Assembly (NCBI RefSeq): GCF_022682495.2
Contig: NC_071396.1
Location: forward strand, 54,866,022 to 54,930,021
From: Desmodus rotundus
Taxonomy: Eukaryota; Chordata; Mammalia; Chiroptera; Phyllostomidae
Direction of reading: 5' to 3'
DNA: 64,000 nucleotides
Positions 34,951 to 45,129 of the stretch are shown here, piece by piece. How positions within the stretch are numbered: position 1 is the first letter of the stretch; every line of letters starts with the position of its first letter. A model generated the notes under the pieces. The model was not told the DNA's origin. It ran no database searches and saw only the letters and a program-made list of their open reading frames with translations. Both the position numbers and the translations under genes were made by a program.

Positions 34951-35823
34951 GAGGACATACAGAGGGCCCAGAGACATATGAAAAGATGCTCAGCATCACT
35001 AGCCATCAGAGAGATGAAAATTAAAACCACAATGAGATGTGGTTTTAAAACCAACACAATTAAAACCACCTCATACCAGTCAGAATGGTCATAATAAACA
35101 AATCAACAAACAAGTGTTGGAGAGGATGGGGAGAAAAGGGAACCCTAGTGCACTGTTGGTGGGAATTCAGACTGGTAAGGCCACTGTGGAAAACAGTATG
35201 GAATTTCCTCAGAAAACTAAAAATGGAACTTCCCTTTGACCCAGCAATTCCACTGCTGGGATTATACCCTGAGAGCCCTGAACACCAATCCAAAAGAACC
35301 TATGCATCCCAATGTTCATAGCAGCACAATTTACACTAGTCAAGGGCTGGAAGCAACCTAAGTGCCCATCAGCAAATAAGTGGATCCAAAAACTATGGTA
35401 CATTTACACAATGGAATACTGTGCTGCAGAGAGAAAGAAGGAGCTCCTACCCTTTGCGACAGCATGGATGGAACTGGAGAGCACTATGCTAAGTGAAATA
35501 AACCAGGCAGTGAGGGACAAATACCATATGATCTCACCTTTAACTGGAACATAATCAACAAAAGAAAAAAGCAAACAAAATATAACCAGAGACATTGAAA
35601 TTAAGAACAATCTAACAATAGCCAGAGGGGAGTGGGGAAGGGACAGTGGGGAGAAGGATTTTCAGGAACTACTATAAAGGACACATGGACAAAATCAAGG
35701 GGGAGGGTGGAAGCAAGGGAGAGAGGTGCGTTTGGCTGGAGTGGGGGGTGGGGGGCGGTGAGTGGTGGGGAGAAAATGCAGACAACCATAATTGAACAAC
35801 AATAAAGTAACGTTTTTTAAAAA
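34921..35823 (+). mobile_element. Direct L1 3' segment of the twin-primed insertion
   Basis: This segment corresponds to about 18145-18995 of the full-length L1: the end of ORF2 with the cysteine motif region ([11 protein letters not shown], where the second cysteine is replaced by tryptophan), the C-terminal [17 protein letters not shown] part, a stop near 35552, the G-rich 3' UTR (runs near 35699-35771) and an AATAAA-bearing tail. About 3.3 kb of L1 between the inverted and direct parts is absent. A local rearrangement sits at 35019-35069. Confidence 0.9.
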
Positions 35824-35835
35824 AGAAGTCAACAG
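35824..35835 (+). repeat. Target-site duplication, right copy
   Basis: AGAAGTCAACAG directly after the A-rich tail, identical to 34175-34186. Confidence 0.8.
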
Positions 35836-35929
35836 AAAGGAAGGTAGAGCCATGACATGGAGTGGGATCGAGTCCTGAAGCCATTGTTTGTACCACTAGG
35901 TCTACTCATGATAGAATTTCTCAGTTCCT

Positions 35930-36770
35930 GTTCTTCTGGAAATGTCTTTACTTAACCTTCATTTCTGAAGAATAATTTACTGGGTACTAAATGTCAACTT
36001 AGGAGTTTATTTTTGTTGTTGATGTTATTCATTTGTTTTCTTTCAGCAGGTTAAAAATATCATTTCTCTTTCTTACTGTTTTTATCATTTCTGATAAATA
36101 ACAAGCTGTTAATTTTATTGTTGATGGTTTGAGCCTAATGCCTTTATTCCCCTCTATCCATTAAAACATTCCCTTTTGTTTTGTTTTCTACCATTTGGCT
36201 ATAATGTGTCTAGATGTGGTTTAATTGTATTTACCCTGCTTAGTATTTGCTAAGTTTCTTGAGGCTGTTGATTTTTATTAGAAAATTCTGAGAAACACTT
36301 TGATTTCAAGTGTTTCTTGTATTTCATTCTCTTTTCCCTCTGAGAATCAAGTTACTCATATGTTAAACCTTTACCATATTTCCTAAGCATGCACATATGT
36401 GTGTGTGTATATGTGTGTATATACATGTGTATATATACACACACACCCACATAGTGTGTGTATATTGAGTGTGTAAAACTTTCTCCCTCTGTGCTTACAT
36501 CTGATTTGTTTTTTCCTGACCTACTTTCTGGGTCACTAATAATATCAGTTACCATATTTTCTAGTTTTTGAATATCCATTTGATTTTTCAGAGTACAGTT
36601 CTCTGGGGAAATTCTCCATCTTGTTCCTTATTTTCTATCATCATGCCTGTTATCTTAAATATCTAGATTACCTGTAGACTTGTTTTTATCACCATTTTTT
36701 GTCTTAGTCATTTCCTTGTTATACTTGGTAATTGTTCGTTGAATATTTGTGGGAAAATTGTTGAGGTTCT
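35930..36770 (-). mobile_element. Ancient antisense L1M ORF1 region
   Basis: GGCTATAATGTGTCTAGATGTGG, TACCCTGCTTAGTATTTGC, TTTCTTGAGGCTGTTGATT and, further on, TTTTTGAATATCCATTTGATTTTTCAG are antisense old-L1 ORF1 phrases in order. A TG/TA microsatellite is embedded at 36388-36475. No frame is intact. 36771-38330 holds no gene that I can support. Confidence 0.55.
36388..36475. repeat. (TG/TA)n and (CA)n compound microsatellite
   Basis: Alternating TGTG, TATA and CACACA blocks are partly self-complementary and could form a cruciform or Z-prone stretch. Confidence 0.75.
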
Positions 36771-37676
36771 AAATGATGCTATACTTCCCAAGGAATTTAT
36801 TCACCCTCTCCTTTGCTGTTAGCTATAGCAGGGTGTACACACTCAATATATCCAAGGAGAAGTTGTCTTTAAAAATCAATCTGAAGGTCAGGATTCCTAG
36901 AATGTAGGTCTGTAGGGGTTCCAACTGAAAGCATGGAGCTCTTATTACAGCCCCTTTCACTTGGGATCCCAACCTCCAGTTCTGTAACTCAGAACTTCTG
37001 AAAAATCTGTCCTGATTTGTGTTCACAAGGATTCCTGTTCCTGAAAGGCAAATGCTGTTTGGTACTCAGTGACTGCTCTCTTCTTTAAATGTCACGTCAC
37101 TTTACAGCTCACAGTATACTCCACTGCTTCCAACTGCTTTGCGCCCAAGTGATATCATTCATTTTCATCAGTTGCATGGTTCCTGTCTGTAATCGTTTGA
37201 TTCCCAGCTCCTGAAATCAAGCAGGAGAATAAGGCATTCTCTGTGCTTCAGACCTAATAGAGGAAAGATGCTTCGGTGGCGATAAAATGGATTTGTGCTA
37301 GACATAAAGTGAGGCACAGCTTAAGAACTGGCAAGTGGTTCAAAGGAAAACATAGTGGGTTTTAGGCTAATGTCTCCATCCTACCTTCTCTCAGGGATCT
37401 TCCTTCCTCTTCTACAAACTGCCTTGGCAAACTCAGACTTCAGTTTTTGTCCTCCCAATCCTGGGAAACTGCCGAAACCCTCTGATGATTTTTCTACCTC
37501 TTTGCATTTGCCTCCTTCCACTCTTTGGCTGCTCAGTCTCTCATCTTCTGCAAAACTCGGCAAATTCTCCCAGCAGAATGGTGGCATCGCAGTGTATACC
37601 TCCATGAGCTTCCTTTTTCTGAGATACTGATCTCACAAATCCCAGCTACACTGGCATTTTTACTTTGCCTTTAAGT

Positions 37677-37702
37677 AGTTTGTGTGTGTCTGTGTGTGTG
37701 TG
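37677..37702. repeat. (TG)n microsatellite
   Basis: Two TGTGTG blocks separated by one TC. The 37355-37630 open stretches on both strands are non-coding shadows with no domain. Confidence 0.7.
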
Positions 37703-38334
37703 ATTTGGATTTGTAGCTACTGTTAGTGAGATGTGCTACTCTGTTATAGCTTGAAGCAGAAGAATTCTTATTTACATATTATTTCAGACATCATTTCACA
37801 TGAAAATTCAGGTTTTTTCACTTGAAAAAATAACAAGCGATGGCAACATGGAAACCTCGCTTTTTTTTGACTCAGCATGCATTTTACAGGACACACAGTC
37901 TTCACCACTTTATTGTCTTCCAACCTTGTAGCTTCACTCATTCCCATGATGTAAACCTCTCTGTAATCATTCAATTTTTGCATGTCTTGAAGTGGATTGA
38001 GAACACATTATTTATTTTTTTCTGTTCTTTGAAGCCACAGTAGAGGAAAGGAGTTTCAGTGAAAATAAATGTTTTTGTTAGACATAAAACATTGATACAT
38101 TCTAGGCACTTTCCAATAAAAGCAAGGCATTTCTAGAACATACTACATAGAGACTAGATGCTCCATCTATGTAGTGTAGATGAGATGACATCAGAGGTGT
38201 GGAATTAATTGGAAATTAGACTAATTAGGTGGACTTGATAACTACAGATTCACGAAACTGTGGCTCAATGGTTAAGACATTTTTAAAAAGTGTGTATCAT
38301 TCATGTATTTGGTATGAAAGTCCATCATTCTTCC

Positions 38335-38485
38335 AGCCATTCTTTTACTCAGAATTTATTGCATGTCTACTATATGCTAGGCTAGGTTTTGGGCACTTGG
38401 AGTCAGTGGTGACCTATAGTTGTAGCTGGATAATAAAGACAATAAATGCATAAAGAAACAAATGAGATAATTTCAGAGAGTGTTA
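38335..38485 (-). mobile_element. L2 LINE 3' end, antisense
   Basis: TCAGAATTTATTGCATGTCTACTATATGCTAGGCTAGG is the antisense L2 terminus, followed by AATAAAGACAATAAATGCAT. A small self-complementary stretch (CTACATAGA/TCTATGTAG) lies upstream at 38143-38174. Confidence 0.65.
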
Positions 38486-38493
38486 GGTATTTG

Positions 38494-38990
38494 TGGTAGA
38501 CAGAATAATGGCTCCCAAAGAGATCCCTGTCCTAATGACTAACATCTGTGAATATGTCACTTTACATGGCAAGGGGACTTTGTATATGTCATTAAGGCTA
38601 AGGACCTTAAGATGGTGGTGGGGGGTAGATTATCCTGCATTAAACTCGTGGTCCTAATATAACAATATGAATCTTTAAAAGCCAAGAACCTATCCTGGCT
38701 GTGATCAGAGGGAGCTAGGACTACAAAAGAAAGACCAGAGATATAAAACTTTGCTGGCTTTGAAGATGAAGAGGCCATGCCAAGGATTGTGGATGGCCTC
38801 TACTAACTGGAAAAGGGAAGACAGTTGATTTTTTTCCTAAAGCTTTCAGAAAGAAACTCAGTCTTGCTTACACCTTGATCTGAGCCCAGTCAGACAGGGG
38901 TTGGACTTCTGACCTACAGAATTATAATCCACTTGTGTTGTGTTAAACTGCTAGGTTTGTGGTACTATGTTACCATGGCAATAAGAAGTC
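38494..38990 (+). mobile_element. MLT1-like LTR (ERVL-MaLR), near full length
   Basis: It starts GTGGTAGACAGAATAATGGC and ends near CCATGGCAATAAGAAGTCAATGC. In between lie the phrases CTGTGAATATGTCAC, TTACATGGCAAGGGGAC, AGATTATCCTGC, GGATTGTGGATGGCCTC, ACACCTTGATC, TTGGACTTCTGACC and GTTAAACTGCTAGGTTTGTGG, all typical of MLT1-class LTRs. About 500 bp is the expected size. It is solitary, with no internal viral region next to it. The 8721-9075 copy is a truncated relative. Confidence 0.65.
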
Positions 38991-39099
38991 AATGCTATCT
39001 CGTGAAGAAAACAGTATAGGTTAGTGATACAGAAGGTACTGATGGTGGTGGGGTGGCCATACGAGCTGCAGCGATGATGGAGAACTTTCCAAAGAGGAG

Positions 39100-39350
39100 A
39101 CGTGATGGGTAAGCCAGAGGACAGCATGAGGAAGTTTATCATTTGAGGACTGGAAAGAACAAGAGAGAGACTAATGAAAGAGTGAAACATGCCCATTTAG
39201 GGAAGTGGAGGGATGCATACAGGACAGGTTGGGAAATGAACTAGGAAAAGCAAGTAGGTGACAGATTGTGTAGGACATTGTTAAGTCCTAGTACAGTGTT
39301 TTGTTCTCATTTTGTTTGGAGGGCCTTTAGCAGGAGAATGACATCATTTT
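39100..39350 (-). mobile_element. L2 LINE body fragment, antisense
   Basis: GATTGTGTAGGACATTGTTAAGTCC, GGAGGGCCTTTAGCAGGAGAATGACATCATTTT match the antisense L2 phrase 'tgtagggccttgtaggccat...gcaggggagtgacatgatc'. 39351-40735 has no gene; an open stretch at 39408-39749 carries no domain. Confidence 0.6.
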
Positions 39351-40739
39351 ATTTGCATTCTTAATCCTATCCCCAGAGGACCTGATTTACTAGATTCCTA
39401 ATGGGATTTGAGGCCCCACATTTATGCAAGCCCCCTGACCCTGGTGCAGGGGGCCTTTGGAGAACATCCTGACAACTGTTTCAATTTCTCTGTCTCTTTG
39501 GGGACTATATCTCTGCCTCACACACATGTGTATTTTCCCTTCTTTCTCTTTCTTGCAGATACTTCCCCAAAATATATCATGTTCCCAAGACCACAGATCA
39601 TTTTTTTAGTTCCTCCCATGTTGTTCATGGAGCTCCTGTGGGAAATTTTCAGGATGTTTACACCATGGAAACCCTACTGTTTCTCTTGTCTCACCTCAAC
39701 CCTTAGGAATGTGCTACTTTCTGAAAGAAAACTGCTCCTGAGAAAGTGAATAGGCTTGTAGCTGTGTTTGAGCAACAAATAGATGGTCTCATCTGTTGAG
39801 GATATGAGAAACTGAAGAGTTTGTGTTAGGCGGAGAATGTGTCTAAAATCACTCACACCTACAAACTGAATTTAGGAAAAATAGGCCAGGAATTGAAACA
39901 CCATGATATGGAGATACTTTACAAACCACCACAATATTAGACCTTTTCTTCCCATGTAAACAGCGATCACCCATGTGACCCTGTTACTTCTTTCAACACA
40001 AGCTCTTAGTCATGTCTCTTTGCCAAGGCAATTTCTCATGTCTCCTTATAAACACCTAACATAAAGGGGTGAGTGGAGGGGTCTTTCATTTTAAAGAGTC
40101 AGCCAACTATACCTGTCTTAATTACTATACTTTCTGCTATTATCAAAAGTCAGCAATATCTTTAAAAATTGTTTGTTCTTTCTTCCTAACTATTTTTATC
40201 CAAGGGAAATGATGATTGTCAGGCAAGCCTCCTATCAAAAGATATCCCTGTTTCAGGTGCTCAGGATTATCTTTGATCTTATGCAGAGCTCAGCAGCTCT
40301 ATGTGGGATTCATTCCTGGCTTCTCACATAATCTTTTCTTTTATCTCTGACTTGGCTTTGGCATTGTTCTGGCCTTTTTTCCAGAAGAATTATCTTTAAG
40401 CAACAGCAATAAAGAGAAGTGAGTGAATGTTCCTGTTACTGTCCTGATGGCGTGCCTGCAAGGAGGAGAATTGAGACATCTCTGTAGTAATCCAGGCTCC
40501 TGAGCCCTTTCTATTTTGTGTTGATATGCTCCAAATGTTTTGTCTCCTCTTCTGTACCAGATGGCACCTGTACTCAGACACTCTTCTGACCCTATCAGGT
40601 ATCTGTTCACAGAGCTATCCAGGAACTTCTGCACCTGAGTGTATGAAGGGCGGCAAAATAGGGCAAAAAATCTATACCAAGCTAGACCCAGAGCCCAGTT
40701 ATTCACAGTTTGTGTGACTAGATTTATTACAATGATCTC

Positions 40740-40844
40740 TCAAAAGTATACATCCAATCTTGTCCCTTTCAGCTCAGAAACCTTCAGTGGTTTCCCTTCG
40801 CACATGGAAGAAGATATAAATTCTTACTTTTGGGTAAGAAATGA
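40740..40844 (+). mobile_element. L2 LINE 3' region, left part
   Basis: CATCCAATCTTGTCCCTTTC, AGAAACCTTCAGTGGTTTCCC is L2 3' UTR wording. It stops at a small DNA transposon and resumes at about 40990. Confidence 0.5.
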
Positions 40845-40982
40845 TAGAGTAACCACGTAATCCGTTGTCCATGCTAGGATGTTTTGAGAGTAAAAGGAAT
40901 GCCATGGGCATTCCTAATTATGCTTGGGCAACAGGCTCAAACACATATTGCATTGAGCAAATGGGGAAAAATGGTCACCCTA
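40845..40982. mobile_element. Small non-autonomous DNA transposon nested in L2
   Basis: The ends are imperfect inverted repeats: TAGAGTAACCA at 40845-40855 and TGGTCACCCTA at 40972-40982, agreeing at nine of eleven positions. The body (GTTTTGAGAGTAAAAGGAATGCC, GGGCAACAGGCTCAAAC) resembles a common mammalian MITE-like element with a TAGGGTGACCA terminus. The family name is not certain. It is 138 bp with no coding capacity. Confidence 0.5.
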
Positions 40983-40989
40983 ACTAGAC

Positions 40990-41280
40990 AGCTGTCTTCA
41001 AACTCACTCTCCACTTGCCTCCATCACTCTGCTCTGATCACACTGGCCTTTTTCAGTTCTTTAAAGGTGTGGAGCTTTCCCACCTCACAGCCTTTGCACA
41101 TGCTGTACACTTTATCTAAAATACTTTTCACCTAGCTACTTGCATAGCTGGCTCCCCGTCCATTAGGTCTCAGTTTTAAATGATGTCACCTGACCATCCA
41201 GTCTTATGATGATGCTCGCTCCATTATTCTCTGTTACAGGATACTGTTTATTTTCTCACATCATTTATTTCAACCATGCA
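40990..41280 (+). mobile_element. L2 LINE 3' region, right part
   Basis: CCACTTGCCTCCATCACTCTGCTC, GATCACACTGGCCTTTTTCAG, CACAGCCTTTGCACATGCTG and ATTAGGTCTCAGTTTTAAATG form a clear L2 3' UTR. 41281-42110 shows nothing beyond non-coding open stretches. Confidence 0.75.
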
Positions 41281-42114
41281 CTCAGTTTTCTGTGCACCTG
41301 CAAACTCCAGAGTCAACCAGCTCTCCTTGATGCTTTGTCCACATGGAGCCTTTGTCTTCTGTCGTTATCTGTTAGGATTGCCATCACCCAATGAGACTGA
41401 CTCTTCTTGTCCTAATTCCAAACTCCTGGAAGATAGTATTACTGATTGTCCCGGTTTGGTGCAGGTGACCTGCTCTGGAGGTAGGGCAAATTACAGTACA
41501 TAAGCGTTGATGCCAAGAGCATCCATGTGGCGGGTCCATGCCACAGTTTTGGGTAAAGATGAGTAAGAGGGCATGGGCAAGAGCAGGCCCTCTAAAAGGT
41601 GTCTAAACACACCGCCAGCCAACTTCCTTCCCTCCCTATGTCTGTTGTTTCCCAGGGTAGGATTTCAGTGCTCTGCTCCCACTTCTCCTTTGTGCTTCTC
41701 TCTTCTGACAATATCTAGTTACATATCACGTTCAGTTTTCATGAACAGACTGATTTGGAATTGTTTTCTTACTGATTTGTCCAGTTCTACTGAACTGAGC
41801 AGTTGTTTTTGGCATCATGGAGGAAACAACTCAGATTGAATTTAATGAATCATGTATCTGATTAAAATATGGGCACAATACTAATATTCTGAATCAGACC
41901 CCTGCCACTGGGCTGAGGGGTTTATTCTGACACTCACTGTTTTTCTCTGGAAATTAGAGGGTTTATTCTTTATAAGGTTGCATGTGTTTATTTTGTCTGC
42001 AGTGGCAGATTAAATTAGATGCATATTATGATTGCGCTGATTTGGTAATTTGATAAAACAGTTTTCTCCCCTTTAGCTCAAAAAACAAAGTCAACATGCA
42101 CCCCCTGCTCAGAG

Positions 42115-42285
42115 TTCAGGGGCTCAAGTTCTAGACTGAGTCCTGCCAGTAACAAATAGGGTGATAGTAGGGAAGTTGTTCAGCCTGTCAAATTGGCTCT
42201 CCCTTCCTCATCTTTGAAATGAAAGAATTTATTAAGATCATTTCTAAGTTGCCTTCCAGCCCTACAATTCTGAGATGCTGGGACT
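42115..42285 (+). mobile_element. MIR-family SINE (MIR3-like)
   Basis: CTCAAGTTCTAGACTGAGTCCTGCCAG, CCTTCCTCATCTTTGAAATGAAAG and CTAAGTTGCCTTCCAGCCCTACAATTCTGAG match MIR3-type elements on the plus strand. 42286-43470 is mostly unique with an ATT microsatellite at about 42602-42622. Confidence 0.6.
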
Positions 42286-43474
42286 GCCTGAGATGTGATC
42301 ACATTGTCTTTTACTAGCAATTAGTTTTGGAAAATCCTCTGGCTGAAATCATTCTGAGATTAGGGGAAGTTCGTTTGTGAAGTGAGGGGCTTTTAAATAA
42401 TATTTTAAAGAATTAAACATCACAAGAGGAGTCCATGAGTGTTTCAGAATCAGTTTTCTCTGCAAATTCAAGGCCTTCTTGCTGCATTTTATCCAGGTTT
42501 AAGACAAAGAGGCAAAGTGGCTGAAAGAGCTAATGACCTGATTTTTACACAGAAAACTCAATTAGAGGACAGGACCAAGATGCAAGCCAAAGGGAGAGTC
42601 ATTATCATTATTATTATTATTTTTACAGCAGATTAATGATGAGGAAGTAAAAAAAAAAGCTTTCTGGTCTGCAAATGTGCCACTTATGCACATATAGCAT
42701 ATGGCTCACACGGAAGAAGGGAAATTAAAATGGTCATTGAATGACAAAGGTCAGAAACTGCCAATGATGTAATCTTGAAGAGCACGAGGGACGATCTGAC
42801 CCACTTCCTTCCCAGCTTGGCATTTCCAGTAATGAGAACGAGGACTCTTTGCCCGTCACAGCGACTCTTCTGTGAGCCTCTCAAAGAGGTTCGCAGCATC
42901 TGTTCACCACACACTAATGACATGAGCCATATTGCTGCGGGCACAGTCCTTCCCACCAGAGACGTGACCACACAGTGCTTCTTTGTAAAAGACTTTTGAC
43001 AGCACTTAGCAATTCTCAGATGCCTAATAAATGCATCTTGGTGAAATGATGGTTATCAGGACCCTTGCTGGCAGCCAGATCACATACTTCCAGATCTTCT
43101 GGATGTCCCTTCCATGTTGTTTCTGTTAGCTTCAGTTTTTAATGATATCTGCTAATGGGAGGGAGTGATTAATTTCAAACAGCAGATTTTTCAAGTTTTC
43201 ATCTTGATATTGGTGTGAATTTTGAAACGGGGATTTTTAACAAAGGCACTCATAATGTTCTGTCAATTCAGACTAATACTCACCACACACACAAAAACTA
43301 GAAGTTTCTGTTTCCCCTGGGAAGCTCTCAACTCAAAACTATATCATCTTTTAAATTCATTGCTGAGAATATAAACAATTACATCATATTCACATCATGA
43401 CAATCACATCATAGTGCTGGTCTTAAACGTGAATAACATTTCTATCAGAGTCATTATACTTTTTGACTCCTATT

Positions 43475-43716
43475 CAGTACAAAACATACTTATTGGGAGC
43501 ACTTACTGTATGTAAGGCATGACATGTGAGGGGATACAACACCTTGTTCTCAAATTTCTGACAGTCTAGTAGAAGATACATGCACCCAAAGAAATAATGA
43601 TAATGCTTTGTGACAAAGGTAACACAGAACTTCACAGCAGAGATGAGGAAGCAAGCTAGGAAATTCCAGGACAGTGACAGAAAATGCAACATTTGAGTTG
43701 AGTTTGAAGGCTCATT
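43475..43716 (-). mobile_element. L2 LINE fragment, antisense
   Basis: CATACTTATTGGGAGCACTTACTGTATGTAAGGC is the antisense L2 terminus, and AGATGAGGAAGCAAGCTAGG and AACATTTGAGTTGAGTTTGAAGG continue it. An L1 is inserted at its right edge. Confidence 0.6.
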
Positions 43717-43726
43717 AAAAGTCTTT

Positions 43727-44248
43727 GAAAATATTCATAAAGATATATGTACCCCTATGTTCATTGCAGCATTATTCACAACAGCTAAGACATGGAAATA
43801 ACCTAAATGTCCTTTGCCATTGATTGGATAAAGGAGATATGGAACTTAAATACAATAGAAGACTACTCAGCCATAAAAAGATGAAATACTGTCATTTGCA
43901 ACAACATAGGTGCATCTTGAGAGCATTCATGTTATGTGAAATAAGTAAGAAAGAAAAGGACAAGAACCATATGATTTTACTCATATAAGAAAGCAACAGA
44001 TGAATAAACTGAAGAAACAAACTCATAGATACAGACAACAGAATGGTGGTTACCCAAAGGGATGGGGCTGGTAGTGGAAGGGGTGTACAAAGAGGGTTTA
44101 AAGGGGGTCAAATATACGATGATGGAAGGAGACTAGACTTTGGGTGGTGAGCACACAATGGAGTGTATTAGATGTTGTATTACAAACTTGTACACCTGAA
44201 ACTTACATAAAGTTACTAACCAATGTTACCCCAATAAATTAAACTTTA
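43727..44248 (+). mobile_element. 5'-truncated L1 (3' end)
   Basis: It starts in the ORF2 C-terminal region (ATGTTCATTGCAGCATTATTCACAACAGC) and continues through ACTACTCAGCCATAAAAAGATGAAATACTG and a 3' UTR to a CCAATAAATTAAACTTTAAA tail. A ten-base flank AAAAGTCTTT (43717-43726) recurs with one change as AAAAATCTTT (44249-44258) and may be the target-site duplication. No intact frame. Confidence 0.85.
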
Positions 44249-44260
44249 AAAAATCTTTCA

Positions 44261-44308
44261 GGAAGTCAGGGGTAGGGAAAGGGCGGAAGTCAGGGGTAGG
44301 GAAAGGGC
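44261..44308 (+). repeat. Perfect 24-bp tandem duplication
   Basis: A 24-base unit (GGAAGTCAGGGG then TAGGGAAAGGGC) occurs twice without any difference at 44261-44284 and 44285-44308. It lies just right of the L1 3' end. Confidence 0.9.
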
Positions 44309-44464
44309 ATGTCTAGGATAAAGGAATACAATAAAATAGCCACAGAGTTGTGCAAGTCAGAGACCTGCCAGAGGACAGAATAATTGCATGTGAATTAAAA
44401 CGAGCATAATGAGTAGAGGAATAATGTTGAAAGTCCCTAAGCAGTTAAGTAAATCTCATACAAG

Positions 44465-44720
44465 ACATGGATACCTGTCCTTGAGGAACTGACAGACTAG
44501 TGCATAGGCATATAAGGGAGAGCTAATAATTCAAGGTGACGGGTGATACTAGATGGTGAGTGCATATGAGGCATGCAAACATTAAATGCTACAGCACTTC
44601 TGAAAATTTAGAGGTTCAGGACCCCAGAGATTCAGGGCTTCCTAGAAGGCATCTGTGTAGGCAAAGGGGAGTGAGAGATGAAGCTAAAAACTAGGGAGCA
44701 AGACAAGATTTCAAGGAGGA
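44465..44720 (-). mobile_element. L2 LINE fragment, antisense
   Basis: ACCTGTCCTTGAGGAACTGACAGACTAGTGCATAGG is the antisense L2 phrase 'ccctgtcctcgaggagctcacagtctagt', with later CTTCCTAGAAGGCATCTG. 44721-45125 looks like old repeat-derived DNA (TTTCCATGTCAATAAATATTTACAC) that I cannot name. Confidence 0.5.
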
Positions 44721-45129
44721 TTTCATCCATTTCACAAGCTTTCCAGTTGTGAACACCTTATACACATGAGGCTGTGGCTGTTAATTTACATGGCATTATT
44801 GTGTCCCCAACACACCTGCAAGCCCAGTTTTAAAAGAAATGCATACTCCTTACAACAAATAAGAAATGCAGAAAAACATGAAGAAAAAAGGTATTCATCA
44901 TATACCCTCTAGAGTAAATTAGTATTAATTTTGTGTATGTAATTCCAGATTTCTTACATAAATATGGACATGTTCTTATGTATAAAAATTTTAAACAAAG
45001 ATAAAATAATGTGTAGATTTATTTGTAAATAAATATGTATACTCTGATTTCTGGTTTAATACTATGGATAAATTTCCATGTCAATAAATATTTACACCAT
45101 TATTTATAGTGGCTGCACCATATTTCATC

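Noticed and set aside
36388..36475. Possible regulatory palindrome
   Set aside because: The self-complementarity follows from the TG/TA and CA microsatellite composition.
38143..38174. Short hairpin CTACATAGA/TCTATGTAG
   Set aside because: Nine-base stems in AT-rich DNA are common by chance and nothing else supports a function.
38494..38990. Possible endogenous retrovirus with genes
   Set aside because: Only an LTR-length unit is present; no gag, pol or env-like sequence adjoins it on either side.
44261..44308. Possible CRISPR-like or satellite array
   Set aside because: Only two units without spacers; a simple tandem duplication.
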